64,000 bases of DNA from an uncultured Carboxylicivirga sp. (GTDB lineage: Bacteria; Bacteroidota; Bacteroidia; Bacteroidales; Marinilabiliaceae): contig NZ_OY771430.1 of NCBI RefSeq assembly GCF_963674565.1, forward strand, positions 5,766,001-5,830,000. The letters run 5' to 3'. Position 1 is the stretch's first letter, and every line of letters starts with the position of its first letter. The translations under genes were made by a program, and so were the position numbers. Below the pieces are notes generated by a model that was given only the letters and a program-made list of their open reading frames with translations, had not been told where the DNA came from and did not search any database. Below are positions 18,718 through 28,900 of this stretch, piece after piece.

Positions 18718-20427
18718 TTAATTATAACCTGGGTTTTGATCCCATTCCACATCTTTATTACGTTGAATTTCTGTCAAAGGAATTGGGAGTAACAATATTC
18801 TTGGGTCCAGGCCGCTAATAGTACCTTTAATTGAAACATCAGTATTGATTTTAGCTCTTTCAATTAAGGTGCCTGTTCGCATTAAAGTTACACGTCTGTT
18901 TTCTTCAGCAAATAGTTCTCTGGCTCGTTCATCCAGGATAAAGTCCATTGTTATATCTGAATCACTTACCTGGCCTAATGACGCATTGCCGGTTTCGATT
19001 CGTGCATTTTTAAAGGCTCTATCTCTTATGATATTAATATCGTCGGCAGCACCACCAGGATTACTGTTTTTAAAACGGGCCTCAGCTCGGAGCAGGTAGG
19101 TTTCTCCCAGTCGCATCATCGGAAAATCTTTAATACAGGTCCATCCCCAAGGGTCGTCTGGGTCAAACGAATCCCACTTTCTTGTATATGGAAACATAGC
19201 TTCTAATGTATCACTTGCAGCCAAAACAACCTGATCACCTGTTTTAACTTCTATAACATCAACTGCATCCGGAGAATCGGCAGATACACGGAATCCGTTT
19301 GCATCAACTCCAATGGAGGCAGTCCAGTCTGGTGCATTGTAATGGAAAGTGCGCGTAATATTAAATTCCGAATTTCTCATGTCACCATCAGCATATAGGT
19401 CATATTTAACCCAGTTACTTGGACGCATACGTCCGTTACCACGTCCACCATAAGGACTAATTGTACCTTCATCAGGGTCTTGAACGGAATATACCATACC
19501 CGGAACATTGTGATAGGCAGGAACCCAAACTCTGCGTTGTTGTGGAGCATTGGTAAAACCTCCTGTCACATTCTTTGTATATTCCAACTCAAATGTCCAG
19601 ATGGCTTCTTTATTACCTTGCGAACGACGCTGATTTCCATACATAAACATATCATGAAAATAATCACCATTTTTATTAGCCGCAATGCCATACCGATCTT
19701 CGATTAATTCAAAATCACCGCTTTCAATGATGTCTGTCAATACATCTTCAGCTAAACTTGGTTGATTGGTTCTTAAATATACTTCACCCAAACATTGCAT
19801 CGCCATATGTTTATTTGCTCTGCTTTCAGATACAGTCTCATCAATTGATGGCAGGTTGGCGGCAGCATAAATCAGATCTTCGATAATCTGGCTGTTGACC
19901 TGTGCAACAGGTGTACGTTCAAGATCTGTTCTTGCACTGGCAGTAGGTTCAATTAGTAATGGCACATTACCGTATAATGTGGCCAGAAGATTGTAAGCAT
20001 ATGCTCTGAAGAATTTGGCTTCTCCAATTTTAGCCGGGTCTCCATCCTCGCCAATCGATTTAAGTGCATTATTGGCATTGTTAATTATTTGATAGCACTG
20101 GCTCCACATATAGGAAACTGCACCATTTTCACCAGTAAGATCTTCATATTTGAAAAATGGTATTTCAACACCTTCAATTCCACCAGGAGAACAAACATCG
20201 GTGCCAACTTGCCAAACACAATTCCAACCTTGACGATTAGACCATGTCCATAGTTGACCAAACCGATAATGTAAACCTTTTAAAGCAGCTTCAATACCAG
20301 CTTCGTCAGTAAGTGTTTCTGGAGCGTAGGATGAATAAGGTGTTTCATCTAAAAAATCATCGCTACATGAGATGGTAAATACAATAATAACCATCGATAA
20401 TATAATTGAGAATTTTATTGTCTTCAT
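18718..20427 (-). CDS. SusD/RagB-family glycan-binding lipoprotein
   Basis: This 569-residue lipoprotein has the signal MKTIKFSIILSMVIIVFTISC (Cys21). The opening DDFLDETPYSSY and the TPR-like helices (AKFFRAYAYNLLATLYGNVPLL, RLGETYLLRAEARF) are typical of SusD, and the end has ILLLPIPLTEIQRNKDVEWDQNPGY. SusD proteins form the lid of the SusC channel and bind glycans on the cell surface. It starts eight bases after the SusC stop and is the last gene of this - strand unit, closed by the terminator at 18661-18697. No SusE/F-type surface glycan-binding protein follows it, which is unusual. Substrate cannot be read from the sequence. Confidence 0.95.
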   Translation of the reverse strand: MKTIKFSIILSMVIIVFTISCSDDFLDETPYSSYAPETLTDEAGIEAALKGLHYRFGQLWTWSNRQGWNCVWQVGTDVCSPGGIEGVEIPFFKYEDLTGENGAVSYMWSQCYQIINNANNALKSIGEDGDPAKIGEAKFFRAYAYNLLATLYGNVPLLIEPTASARTDLERTPVAQVNSQIIEDLIYAAANLPSIDETVSESRANKHMAMQCLGEVYLRTNQPSLAEDVLTDIIESGDFELIEDRYGIAANKNGDYFHDMFMYGNQRRSQGNKEAIWTFELEYTKNVTGGFTNAPQQRRVWVPAYHNVPGMVYSVQDPDEGTISPYGGRGNGRMRPSNWVKYDLYADGDMRNSEFNITRTFHYNAPDWTASIGVDANGFRVSADSPDAVDVIEVKTGDQVVLAASDTLEAMFPYTRKWDSFDPDDPWGWTCIKDFPMMRLGETYLLRAEARFKNSNPGGAADDINIIRDRAFKNARIETGNASLGQVSDSDITMDFILDERARELFAEENRRVTLMRTGTLIERAKINTDVSIKGTISGLDPRILLLPIPLTEIQRNKDVEWDQNPGYN

Positions 20428-20435
20428 AGCTTCTT

Positions 20436-23400
20436 TTATAATGTCAGGTTAATACCACATACAATTGTTCTAACACTTGGGTAATTGATTTCCCAATTAC
20501 CTGTACCTCTATAATCGCTTCTTTCTTCAGGATCCCAACCAATCCAATCGGTGAATGTAAACAGGTTACGGCCACTTACATATACATTTAGGGCATCAAT
20601 CCCAATTCGGTTGGTTATTTCCTTAGAGAATTCATAATTAAGAGTGACATCTTTAATACGGGTATAATTGTTTTTTACAGGAAATCCATATCCATGTGGA
20701 TTAGAATTTTTATTTAATGAACGCCATTCATTACTCTTATTGTCGGGAGTCCAATAGCCAATTTCTGCTAGACTATTCCTGCGCTCTAACTCATCAGATG
20801 CCATTCCAATATGATGATTATTTCGCATTGCACCCTGAACTGTTTGAATGAAAACATTCAATGTCCAGTTTTTATATGTGAATGTATTGGTAAAACCACC
20901 TGTCCATTTTGGTGATGTTTGTCCAAGAATAATACGGTCGTTATCATCTATAACACCATCAGGAATGCCATCTGGCCCACTAATGTCGGCTAATTTAACA
21001 TCACCAGGCTTAGCAACCGGATCCCAATCTAAATGGTCTCCTGCGGCTATTTCATCCTCTTGCCATATGCCAACTTTTTGAAAATCCCTGATTACACCAA
21101 TTGGTTCACCAATAAACCAACCACTACCCAGATCATCTTCTCCATCACCATATAGCTCAACAATTTCATTTTTATTAGAAGCATAAACAATTGAACTGCT
21201 CCACTTGAAATCACTTGTTGCGATATTAACAGTGTTTAAGGTAAGTTCTAAACCTTTACTTTTTGTTTCTCCTATATTAGCTGTAACTTCTGAGAAACCT
21301 GATGCAGCAGGAAGCTTTCTTGACAATAACAGATCCAGGTTTTGATCAGAATAAACATCAAGTGTACCATTGATTCTGTTTCGTAAGAAACCAAAATCAA
21401 CACCAATATTTAAACTTTTTTTACTTTCCCAGCTTAAGTCTGAGTTTCCTAATTGATTGGCAACCATTGCAATATTTGTTTCACCACCTAAAGCTATCTG
21501 CACATCACTCATGGTTGTAAAGGTTTTATATACCGAAACAGCCTCATTACCTGAAGTTCCGTATGAAAGACGTAGTTTCATGTTATTAATGGCTTCAATT
21601 CCACTAAAAAAGTTTTCATGATGAAGATTCCAACCTAAAGCAACAGATGGGAAAGTACCATACTTTAAACCTTCAGAAAAAACAGAAGATCCATCTCGAC
21701 GAACAGTAAATGTAAATAAGTAGCGACTATCAAAAGAATAGTTTAATCTTCCCATTTGTGATACAGCTGCATATCGATCAGCATAGGAACTGACAGACGA
21801 AGTAGCTCCAGCCTGCATTCTGTTCCATTCCAGTTCATCGTTTACAAAATTTTGAGCTCTTGACCAGTTTTCATTATAGTTCCGTTCCTGTGCAGAATAT
21901 ACTGCAGTTAAATCCAAATGATGTTTGGCAATGTCCTTACTGTATCCTAAAATATTTTCAATAGTGTAGGCTTGTGTCTCATAGTGCCAAATCTGAGCAG
22001 TTCCTAACAGGTCGTTTACAGTTTCTCCTGTATAGCTACTTGTTCTTCTTGGTATGTATGAGTATCCAGCATTTAATTTATAAGTTAAACCGGATAAAGG
22101 GGTCCATATTTTACCGAAATCAAGATCAGCATATCCATTGATATTAACATTGAACTGACGGCGTTCAGGATCGGTGGTTGTAGGAAGTAATGGGTTTGAC
22201 CATAATGTCTCGCCGAACATAGGATAGATAGTATAAGACCCGTCATCTTCATACATCCTTCCGTAAGGACTCATAGCTTCCGCATTTAGGAGGTTAGCAC
22301 GACCACCGTCTCTGTTATGAGCTACAATAGTTGAATTTGTTCCTACTTTCAGATAATCGGTAACGTTTGCTTCGAGGTTAGTGCGTAATGAATAACGTTT
22401 ATAATTATAGCCTTTAACAACCCCTTTTTGGTCAAGAATATCTCCTGAAATATAATAGGTAAGGCTTTCGTTGGCTCCCGAAATACTTATATTATGGTTC
22501 TGCTGAATACCTGTTTGTGAAACAGCATCAATCCAGTCAATAGTACTACTGTTTTCATAGTTTTCAACTTCGTATTCATATTTAACCTGATCGTGATACA
22601 TAGGTGAACCATTGATCCGATTCCCTTCTTTGTAACGGGCTATCAGTTCTTCTGGAGAAACCATTTCCGGTATGTGCGCAAAATGTTCAATACCCATATA
22701 ACCTGAATATCTAATTGTAGGTTTGCCAGACTGGCCTCGTTTGGTGGTGATTAGGATAACGCCATTGGCACCATTCATACCATAAATGGCGACAGCCGAT
22801 GCATCTTTCAAAATTTCAATGGATTCAATGTCATTTGGATTAATATCATTGATTGAGCCACCCATTTTAGTGATAGGAACACCGTCAACTACAACATAAG
22901 GATCGGTTGACGCTGTTATAGAGCCTCCACCTCTTACCGTGATGTTAGGTGCTGTTCCGGGTATGGATGACACCTGATTAATCACAACACCAGCAACAGA
23001 CCCCTGAACGGCTTGCATAACGTTAGATACTGGTATTTTTGATAATCTTTCACTTGATACACTTGCTACTGATCCGGTTATATCAGATTTTTTTTGAGTA
23101 CCATAACCAACCACAATTACTTCATCCATTCCATATGTGCTTTCTTGCAGGATGATACTTATTTGTTCCTGGCCATTAACTATTACCTCTTGTGATTCCA
23201 TTCCTATGAATGAAAATATCAAAGTAGCATTTGTTGGTACGTTTTTTAAAGAGTATTGGCCATTCATATCTGTGATTGTTCCATTAGAAGTGCCTTTAAT
23301 TACTATTGAAACACCAGGTAAAGGATCATCATTTCCATCTTTTACAGTTCCGGATACTGTAATAGTTTCTTGCTGGTTTTCATTAAGGCTGGAAGGTGCC

Positions 23401-23753
23401 AAAATAATTCTTCTATCGATAACCTGATGTTCAGTATCTGTACCATCAAATATTTCGTTTAAAACATTATCGATAGTAGATTTTTTCATCGAGATGTTAA
23501 CCTTACGTTCAACATCAACTAATTTTCGATTGTAGAGGAAGTAAAATTCGCTTTGATCTTCAATGTTCAGTAAAACCTCAGCAATGCTAGTATTGGTAAG
23601 GTCTAACGTAACTCTTGTTTTTTGTGAGTAGGTAGATGTAGCAAACATTTGCATTACACCAATCATCATAAACAATATGGTTAACCTCATGACTCTAAGG
23701 GTTTTAATTATGGCATATTTATCCCATGCACATAATTCATGGATTTTTTTCAT
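20436..23753 (-). CDS. SusC-family TonB-dependent transporter with N-terminal STN signalling domain
   Basis: This 1105-residue outer-membrane transporter has a long signal region (about 43 residues). An STN secretin/TonB short N-terminal domain follows (about 47-115, VTLDLTNTSIAEVLLNIEDQ), then a carboxypeptidase-regulatory-like domain (about 127-215, VSGTVKDGNDDPLPGVSIVI). The plug carries DEVIVVGYGTQKKSDITGSV and SIEILKDASAVAIYGMNGAN, and a 22-strand-type barrel makes up the rest. The STN domain is the part that contacts a FecR-type anti-sigma factor, and exactly such a gene lies upstream. So this transporter probably both imports oligosaccharides and reports their presence to the ECF sigma factor. 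SusD follows after eight bases. Confidence 0.95.
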   Translation of the reverse strand: MKKIHELCAWDKYAIIKTLRVMRLTILFMMIGVMQMFATSTYSQKTRVTLDLTNTSIAEVLLNIEDQSEFYFLYNRKLVDVERKVNISMKKSTIDNVLNEIFDGTDTEHQVIDRRIILAPSSLNENQQETITVSGTVKDGNDDPLPGVSIVIKGTSNGTITDMNGQYSLKNVPTNATLIFSFIGMESQEVIVNGQEQISIILQESTYGMDEVIVVGYGTQKKSDITGSVASVSSERLSKIPVSNVMQAVQGSVAGVVINQVSSIPGTAPNITVRGGGSITASTDPYVVVDGVPITKMGGSINDINPNDIESIEILKDASAVAIYGMNGANGVILITTKRGQSGKPTIRYSGYMGIEHFAHIPEMVSPEELIARYKEGNRINGSPMYHDQVKYEYEVENYENSSTIDWIDAVSQTGIQQNHNISISGANESLTYYISGDILDQKGVVKGYNYKRYSLRTNLEANVTDYLKVGTNSTIVAHNRDGGRANLLNAEAMSPYGRMYEDDGSYTIYPMFGETLWSNPLLPTTTDPERRQFNVNINGYADLDFGKIWTPLSGLTYKLNAGYSYIPRRTSSYTGETVNDLLGTAQIWHYETQAYTIENILGYSKDIAKHHLDLTAVYSAQERNYNENWSRAQNFVNDELEWNRMQAGATSSVSSYADRYAAVSQMGRLNYSFDSRYLFTFTVRRDGSSVFSEGLKYGTFPSVALGWNLHHENFFSGIEAINNMKLRLSYGTSGNEAVSVYKTFTTMSDVQIALGGETNIAMVANQLGNSDLSWESKKSLNIGVDFGFLRNRINGTLDVYSDQNLDLLLSRKLPAASGFSEVTANIGETKSKGLELTLNTVNIATSDFKWSSSIVYASNKNEIVELYGDGEDDLGSGWFIGEPIGVIRDFQKVGIWQEDEIAAGDHLDWDPVAKPGDVKLADISGPDGIPDGVIDDNDRIILGQTSPKWTGGFTNTFTYKNWTLNVFIQTVQGAMRNNHHIGMASDELERRNSLAEIGYWTPDNKSNEWRSLNKNSNPHGYGFPVKNNYTRIKDVTLNYEFSKEITNRIGIDALNVYVSGRNLFTFTDWIGWDPEERSDYRGTGNWEINYPSVRTIVCGINLTL

Positions 23754-23760
23754 AAATTTG
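23753..23760 (+). promoter_or_regulatory. Antisense -7-like promoter element next to the susC start
   Basis: TAAATTTG on the + strand matches TAnnTTTG exactly and overlaps the first base of the susC start codon (on the - strand). A transcript starting about seven bases on would run antisense through the susC leader to the terminator at 23797-23829. No clear -33 TTTG is visible. Confidence 0.4.
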
Positions 23761-23766
23761 TGTGAT

Positions 23767-23829
23767 TTAAAGATTAGTAAAAAAATATTTGATTTTCAGG
23801 GATTCGTTGGCGCGTATCCCTGTTTTTTT
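23767..23829 (+). ncRNA. Candidate cis-antisense small RNA opposite the susC leader (DonS-like)
   Basis: The anti-sigma to susC gap holds a + strand promoter-like octamer (23753-23760) followed by a strong + strand intrinsic terminator (23797-23829). No + strand gene ends here, so the terminator needs another explanation. A transcript of about 60-65 bases would be fully complementary to the susC mRNA leader. In Bacteroides, DonS-type antisense RNAs are encoded at just this place in ECF/anti-sigma PULs and repress the susC homologue. The start site is inferred from the promoter-like element. An alternative is that the hairpin acts only on the - strand as an mRNA processing element. Confidence 0.5.
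23797..23829 (+). terminator. Intrinsic terminator on the antisense strand between fecR-type gene and susC
   Basis: CAGGGAT (23797-23803) pairs with ATCCCTG (23816-23822), with a further CG/CG pair inside the loop, and seven T residues follow (23823-23829). Read on the - strand it has A residues rather than a U-run after the stem, so it works as a terminator only for + strand transcription. Confidence 0.75.
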
Positions 23830-23891
23830 ATGGTGGCTTTGGATTTGTTTTCATAATTTGAGAATTTGGATTTAGTGTTAAAAAAAAGGGG

Positions 23892-24941
23892 TTAGGTATT
23901 TCTTTTGAATAATTGAACTTTTCTTTGTTTCCAGCTTCCGTCTTTATTTATTTCTCTTGGTAATAATTTAAAATCAAGTGGTGAAGTCTTTTTAAGTAGT
24001 TTTAGAACTTCTTCAAGAGAATCATTTAAAAACGTTCCGGTAAATGAATATGTCCATATTTCTTCATCAATAATTTCAATTTCAACATTGTACCACCTTT
24101 GCAGTTTGTTTATTGCATCTTCCATTGATTCACCCCTAAATACGAGCATACCATCTTTCCACGATGCATAAGTTGATGCGTCAACATTACAAATTGATAA
24201 TTTGTCTTTTTTGATAAGAAGTTTTTCGTTAGGATTTATTGTAACAGGTTTGGATGATTCGTTGGCCTGCCAGGTTATCTTTCCTTCTGCTAATACAATT
24301 TCTGTTGTATTTTCTTCAGGGTATGCTTTAATATTAAATTTGGTTCCTAAAACTGTAATGAATGATTCTCCGTAATGCACTTTGAATGGTCTTCTTTTGT
24401 TATGAAAAACATCTAAATAAACTTCACCACTAATCGTAACATTTCGTTTTTTATTAAAAGGTATCTGATATTCAATGGAGGAACCACTATTTAACATTCC
24501 CTTAGTACCATCTGGTAAGGAAAATGCCATTTTATTACCTTCAGGACAAACTACTTTTATTATTGAGTCATCGTCGGTGCTTTTGGGAAGAGAAAGATTT
24601 TGGAAAATAGGATAGCTCAATGCTCCTATTATTAATGGTATAAATAGAATGGCAGCTGCCTTCGTGTACCACTTAATAAATAACTGAGATAAGTTTTTCT
24701 TTTGTTTAGCCTCGGTCGTTCTTATGGAATGATGTACCTTATGCAGAATATGTGTTAAATCTTTTTTGTCTGCATCGTTTGATTTCTGAATGTATTTATA
24801 CCATTCATTCTTGAAAAATGATTTTATCTCCTTCTCTTCACCATTTTCAGCCAACCAATCTTCAACAATTATATTTTCTCCTGAAGATGTCTCTTCATCA
24901 GTATATTTGGTAAGAATGTCTTTGTTCTTAAATTCGTGCAT
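23892..24941 (-). CDS. FecR-family anti-sigma factor
   Basis: This 349-residue inner-membrane protein has a cytoplasmic N-terminal part of about 90 residues that would hold the sigma factor. One transmembrane helix follows near residues 92-112 (AAAILFIPLIIGALSYPIF). The periplasmic FecR domain (about 125-225) shows VVCPEGNKMAFSLPDGTKGMLN, GEVYLDVFHNKRRPFKVHYG and VLGTKFNIKAY, and a C-terminal DUF4974-like domain follows (about 265-335, YNVEIEIIDEEIWTYSFTG). It lies between the ECF sigma gene (119 bp upstream) and susC (138 bp downstream). It should relay the signal from the STN domain of SusC to release the sigma factor. Confidence 0.93.
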   Translation of the reverse strand: MHEFKNKDILTKYTDEETSSGENIIVEDWLAENGEEKEIKSFFKNEWYKYIQKSNDADKKDLTHILHKVHHSIRTTEAKQKKNLSQLFIKWYTKAAAILFIPLIIGALSYPIFQNLSLPKSTDDDSIIKVVCPEGNKMAFSLPDGTKGMLNSGSSIEYQIPFNKKRNVTISGEVYLDVFHNKRRPFKVHYGESFITVLGTKFNIKAYPEENTTEIVLAEGKITWQANESSKPVTINPNEKLLIKKDKLSICNVDASTYASWKDGMLVFRGESMEDAINKLQRWYNVEIEIIDEEIWTYSFTGTFLNDSLEEVLKLLKKTSPLDFKLLPREINKDGSWKQRKVQLFKRNT

Positions 24942-25011
24942 ATTATTTTTTTAAAAGACGAATCAAAAAATAATCTTTCGTCTGTTAGTAATATCCATCA
25001 GAAATATAAAT

Positions 25012-25036
25012 CTCATCCTTTGAGATGAGTTTTTTT
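25012..25036 (+). terminator. Weak antisense-strand terminator-like hairpin between ECF sigma and anti-sigma genes
   Basis: CTCATC (25012-25017) pairs with GATGAG (25024-25029) around a six-base loop, and seven T residues follow on the + strand. Both neighbouring genes are on the - strand, so it is not placed to end either of their transcripts. The stem is short, so confidence is modest. Confidence 0.4.
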
Positions 25037-25060
25037 AAGATTTTTAGGTAGAAAGAAATT

Positions 25061-25642
25061 TTACGATAAGAAAAGGGCAATAAAAAGAAGAAATGCAAGA
25101 GATTCTTTTTTAATATTTGCTTTTATAAATTTTATCACCTCCGATATATTATTATCAACAGTTCCAGGTGAAATATTTAATTCTTCTGCAATTTCTTTAC
25201 TAGACTTACCTTCTTTACGACTTTTGATAAAAATCTGTTTCTTGCGATTAGGGAGCTGATTAATAATGTCATCAATATATTCTAATACAGATGCATATTC
25301 TATTCTTTCAGAAAGGTTATTAACTGTAGAATCTATATCAGTCAACTCTTTTAGGAATGCGTGGTGATATTTTTGCCTTCTGAAGTATTTTAGAATATCA
25401 TTATAAGCGATTGTAAATAAAAACGATTTTAAAGAAGCTTCTTTATTTAAAGTATTTCTCTTTTCCCATACTTTAACAAAAACGTTGTGAACCAATTCTT
25501 CAGCCTCACTTTCCGATTTTAAGTAGCGTAATGAAAACCCATATAATTTAGTTGCATATTTTTCGAATATATGATCGAAAGCAATTGAATCATTGTCTTT
25601 TAATTGAACAATTAAGTCAATATCATTACGATCAGTGGGCAT
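25061..25642 (-). CDS. ECF-type RNA polymerase sigma factor
   Basis: I place the start at ATG 25642 (193 residues, MPTDRNDIDLIVQLKDND); an in-frame TTG at 25708 would add 22 hydrophobic residues that do not belong to the family. Region 2 spans about residues 18-90 (FDHIFEKYATKLYGFSLRYL, AEELVHNVFVKVWEKR, LFTIAYNDILKYFRR). Region 4 spans about 125-177 (LPNRKKQIFIKSRKEGKSSKEIAEELNISPGTVDNNISEVIKF). It should direct polymerase to the susC/D promoter when released by the FecR-type partner. Odd: the last 13 residues (SLAFLLFIALFLS) are very hydrophobic. Confidence 0.93.
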   Translation of the reverse strand: MPTDRNDIDLIVQLKDNDSIAFDHIFEKYATKLYGFSLRYLKSESEAEELVHNVFVKVWEKRNTLNKEASLKSFLFTIAYNDILKYFRRQKYHHAFLKELTDIDSTVNNLSERIEYASVLEYIDDIINQLPNRKKQIFIKSRKEGKSSKEIAEELNISPGTVDNNISEVIKFIKANIKKESLAFLLFIALFLS

Positions 25643-25873
25643 TAGAGATAGCTTTTTTAGATTATTTACAATATATATAAAATAACAAAATAACACAAAA
25701 ATTAACAATGAATTCTATAATTATTCACATTGTTAATATTTACCTGCATGAGTCTTTAATTGAAGTATCAATAAAATTTATGGTTATGATCAACCACAGA
25801 AATGTAGACCAAAGAATTTAGAAGAAAACAAAATAATAAATTCACTAAAGGCGGCTTAAGGCTATTGAATTAA

Positions 25874-25906
25874 TATGCACCTACTCAAAAATAGAGCAGG
25901 TGCATA
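25874..25906 (-). terminator. Hairpin just after GH2, probable terminator
   Basis: Thirteen-base arms (25874-25886 and 25894-25906, one mismatch) enclose a seven-base loop 21 bp beyond the GH2 stop. No good U-run follows on the - strand, so it may stabilise the GH2 mRNA end rather than stop transcription fully. Confidence 0.5.
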
Positions 25907-25927
25907 ATATTTAATTTTGATTCTTAT

Positions 25928-28900
25928 CTACCATACCGGAGATATTATATAAGAATAGTTGTATTCTTTATCAAGTAATCTATATTGGTTATGAGGAACT
26001 GCCCCCCAACTGTTATCGCCACCAACACCTCGCTGAACCAGATCAAGAGAAAGATAAACACTTGAGAATGCCGGAACATCAACTGTATGACGTTGCATCT
26101 TAGATTTTCCCGGATCAATATCAGATGGACTAAAAGGTAAGGCACTGGCACTTAATGGAACCATGCCTGTTACTTTTATTCCAATACCATCATTATTGGT
26201 TAGTTTTAACCAGCGAACGTCTGTTTTATTACCATTTTCCTGTGGGCGGATATAAGCAAAATACTGATCTTCAACTTTTGAATGATACAATCCAACAAAT
26301 GAGGATGTGTTTCTATCAGAATAATTTTCCCATGGACCGCGACCGTAATAACAGAAATTGTCAAACTCTTTTGGTAAATTCATCATCATACCAAAACGTG
26401 GCATTTCGGCAATTTTCTCAACTTCTGTTTTGTAAGCTACATCAACTTTAACCGAACCTGAAGCATCAAACGTATATGTTATTGTATACATTGCTTCGAT
26501 CCCGTTTAATGCCAATTGTGCAGTTATAACAGCATCATTTCCTTTCAGCTTTTTAATGGATACCAGTTTAGCTTTTAAGCCAGCTTCTTTCCAAACTTCA
26601 GAATGATTTTGCATTTGATTACCAAAGTCATTATCAACCGGTGCTCTCCAGAAGTTTGGACTAAGTGGATTGTTAATCAATTCTTTACTATCAATGGTGT
26701 AGCTGCTTAATAATCCTGTTGATTTACTGATAATAGATTGAACTTTACCTGTGTTAATCACAAAGTCGGAAGTGTTTTCAGTCACCTGAACTTTTCCATC
26801 ACATGTTTTTACCTGTGGTAGATATTCGGTTTTAGAAAGTTTAAACTGCTCCGATGCTACTTGATGACCTGCTGGAATAAAAGGAGCATCTTTTGTAGTA
26901 TTAGCATAAATGTTAAGATAGTACTCTGCACCTTCTTCGTTATTGATTTCGGGTAGTTCAAAGTCTATTATATTGAAATCCAATGCAGGTACATCAGCTT
27001 TGAAATTTCCAGATTCTATCACTTTACCATTACGAATCAATTCCCAAGTAAACAAATAATCTTTTAATGATGTAAATGAGAATTCGTTAGTGACTTTAAT
27101 TCTTCCATGATTAACATCAACATTCTCAAACAAGATATTCTGATATACTTTTTTTACCTCAAATAATCCAGGGTGAGGTGTTCTGTCGGGATTTACAACT
27201 CCATTCAAACAGAAGTTCTCATCATTGGTGTATTTTTCACCGCCAAGGTCACCTCCATAGGCCCAGAATTCTTCTCCTTCTTCATCCTTGGTAAGCAATC
27301 CCTGATCAACCCAGTCCCAGATGAAACCACCTTGCATGTGTGGTTTTGAACGAATCAGATCCCAATATTCTTTAAAGTTACCATTACTGTTACCCATTGC
27401 ATGTGAATATTCACACATAATGAAAGGACGTCCCGGATTTTCTTTATTGGCATATTCATGCATCGAACCCATACCAGGATACATCGGACAAACGATATCA
27501 GTGTTCTTTTCCTGACCTGCTTGTTCAAACTGCACAGGACGGGTGTTGTCACGTTTCTTCATCCATTCATATGCATCGAAAAATACCTGTCCGTTACCAC
27601 ACTCATTACCCATGCTCCAGATAATTACAGATGGATGGTTTTTATCGCGTTCAACCAAGCGGTGGATGCGATCCATATGTGCTGCATGCCACTCGGGTAA
27701 ATATGCCGGGTGCTTTGATTTATCAAACCAGTTTTGGAAAGTAGCACCCATATCATGTGTTTCGATGTTACATTCATCAACCAGATACAAACCATACTCA
27801 TCACAAAGTTCAATCCACTCGGTACTATGAGGATAATGACTGGTGCGAACAGCATTGATATTGTGTTGTTTCATCACTTTAATGTCTTTCAACATGGTTG
27901 CTTTGTCGATATGATGCCCCATGGTTTGATGATGTTCGTGCAGGTTAACTCCCTTAACCAATACGTATTTGCCATTAACCATCAACTGACTGTCTTTTAT
28001 TTCAACAGTTCGGAAACCAATATTAGACGAAGTAGCCTCGATAGTGTGACCTTTTGAGTTCTTTAACTCAACCACCAGTTTATAGAGGTTAGGTGATTCA
28101 ACACTCCATTGTAATGGTTTGGCAATGGTTTTAGTAAACTCAATAGTGTTAGTTGTTAATTTATCAACTGTAAGGTCTTTTGTTTCTGTGTAAATAGAGT
28201 TCTTATCTGCATCAAATAAGGTAACGCATACTTTATTTTTAGATCCTTTCTTAGCCAGATTCTTAACATCAATCGTTACATCCAATAAACCATTGGTGTA
28301 GTTTTTATCTAATCCGCCTTTCGCAAAAATATCCTGAATACGGGTTTGCTGAGTGGTGTATAAACAAATGCCCCGATCAAATCCAGATAAGCGCCAGAAA
28401 TCCTGATCTTCGATGTATGATCCATCTGACCAACGATACACTTCAATGGCAATCATATTATTGCCCTTTTGAAGATAAGAAGTAATATTAAATTCTGCCG
28501 GACTTTTGGTTACCTGACTATATCCAACTTTTTGACCATTTACCCAAATGTACATAGCAGAAGTACCTGCGGCAAAATGCAAATAAACTTCACGTCCATT
28601 CCAGTCTGCAGGCAAGTCAAATGTTCTTCTGTATGAACCTACCGGATTGTGTTTATGATCGATAAAAGGTGGGTTTTTCGGGAATGGATATTTAATGTTG
28701 GTGTAAATAGGTGTACCATAACCTTGTAATTCCCAGTTGCCAGGAACCTGAATATCATCCCATTTGCTTACATCATAATCCGTTTTGTAGAAATCGATTG
28801 GTCTCTCGTCGGGTTGATAAACCCAGTTGAATTTCCACTGTCCATTAAGCGATAAATAATATGGAGATTTTTGAGGGTTTCCTTTGAGGGCCTGATTCAG

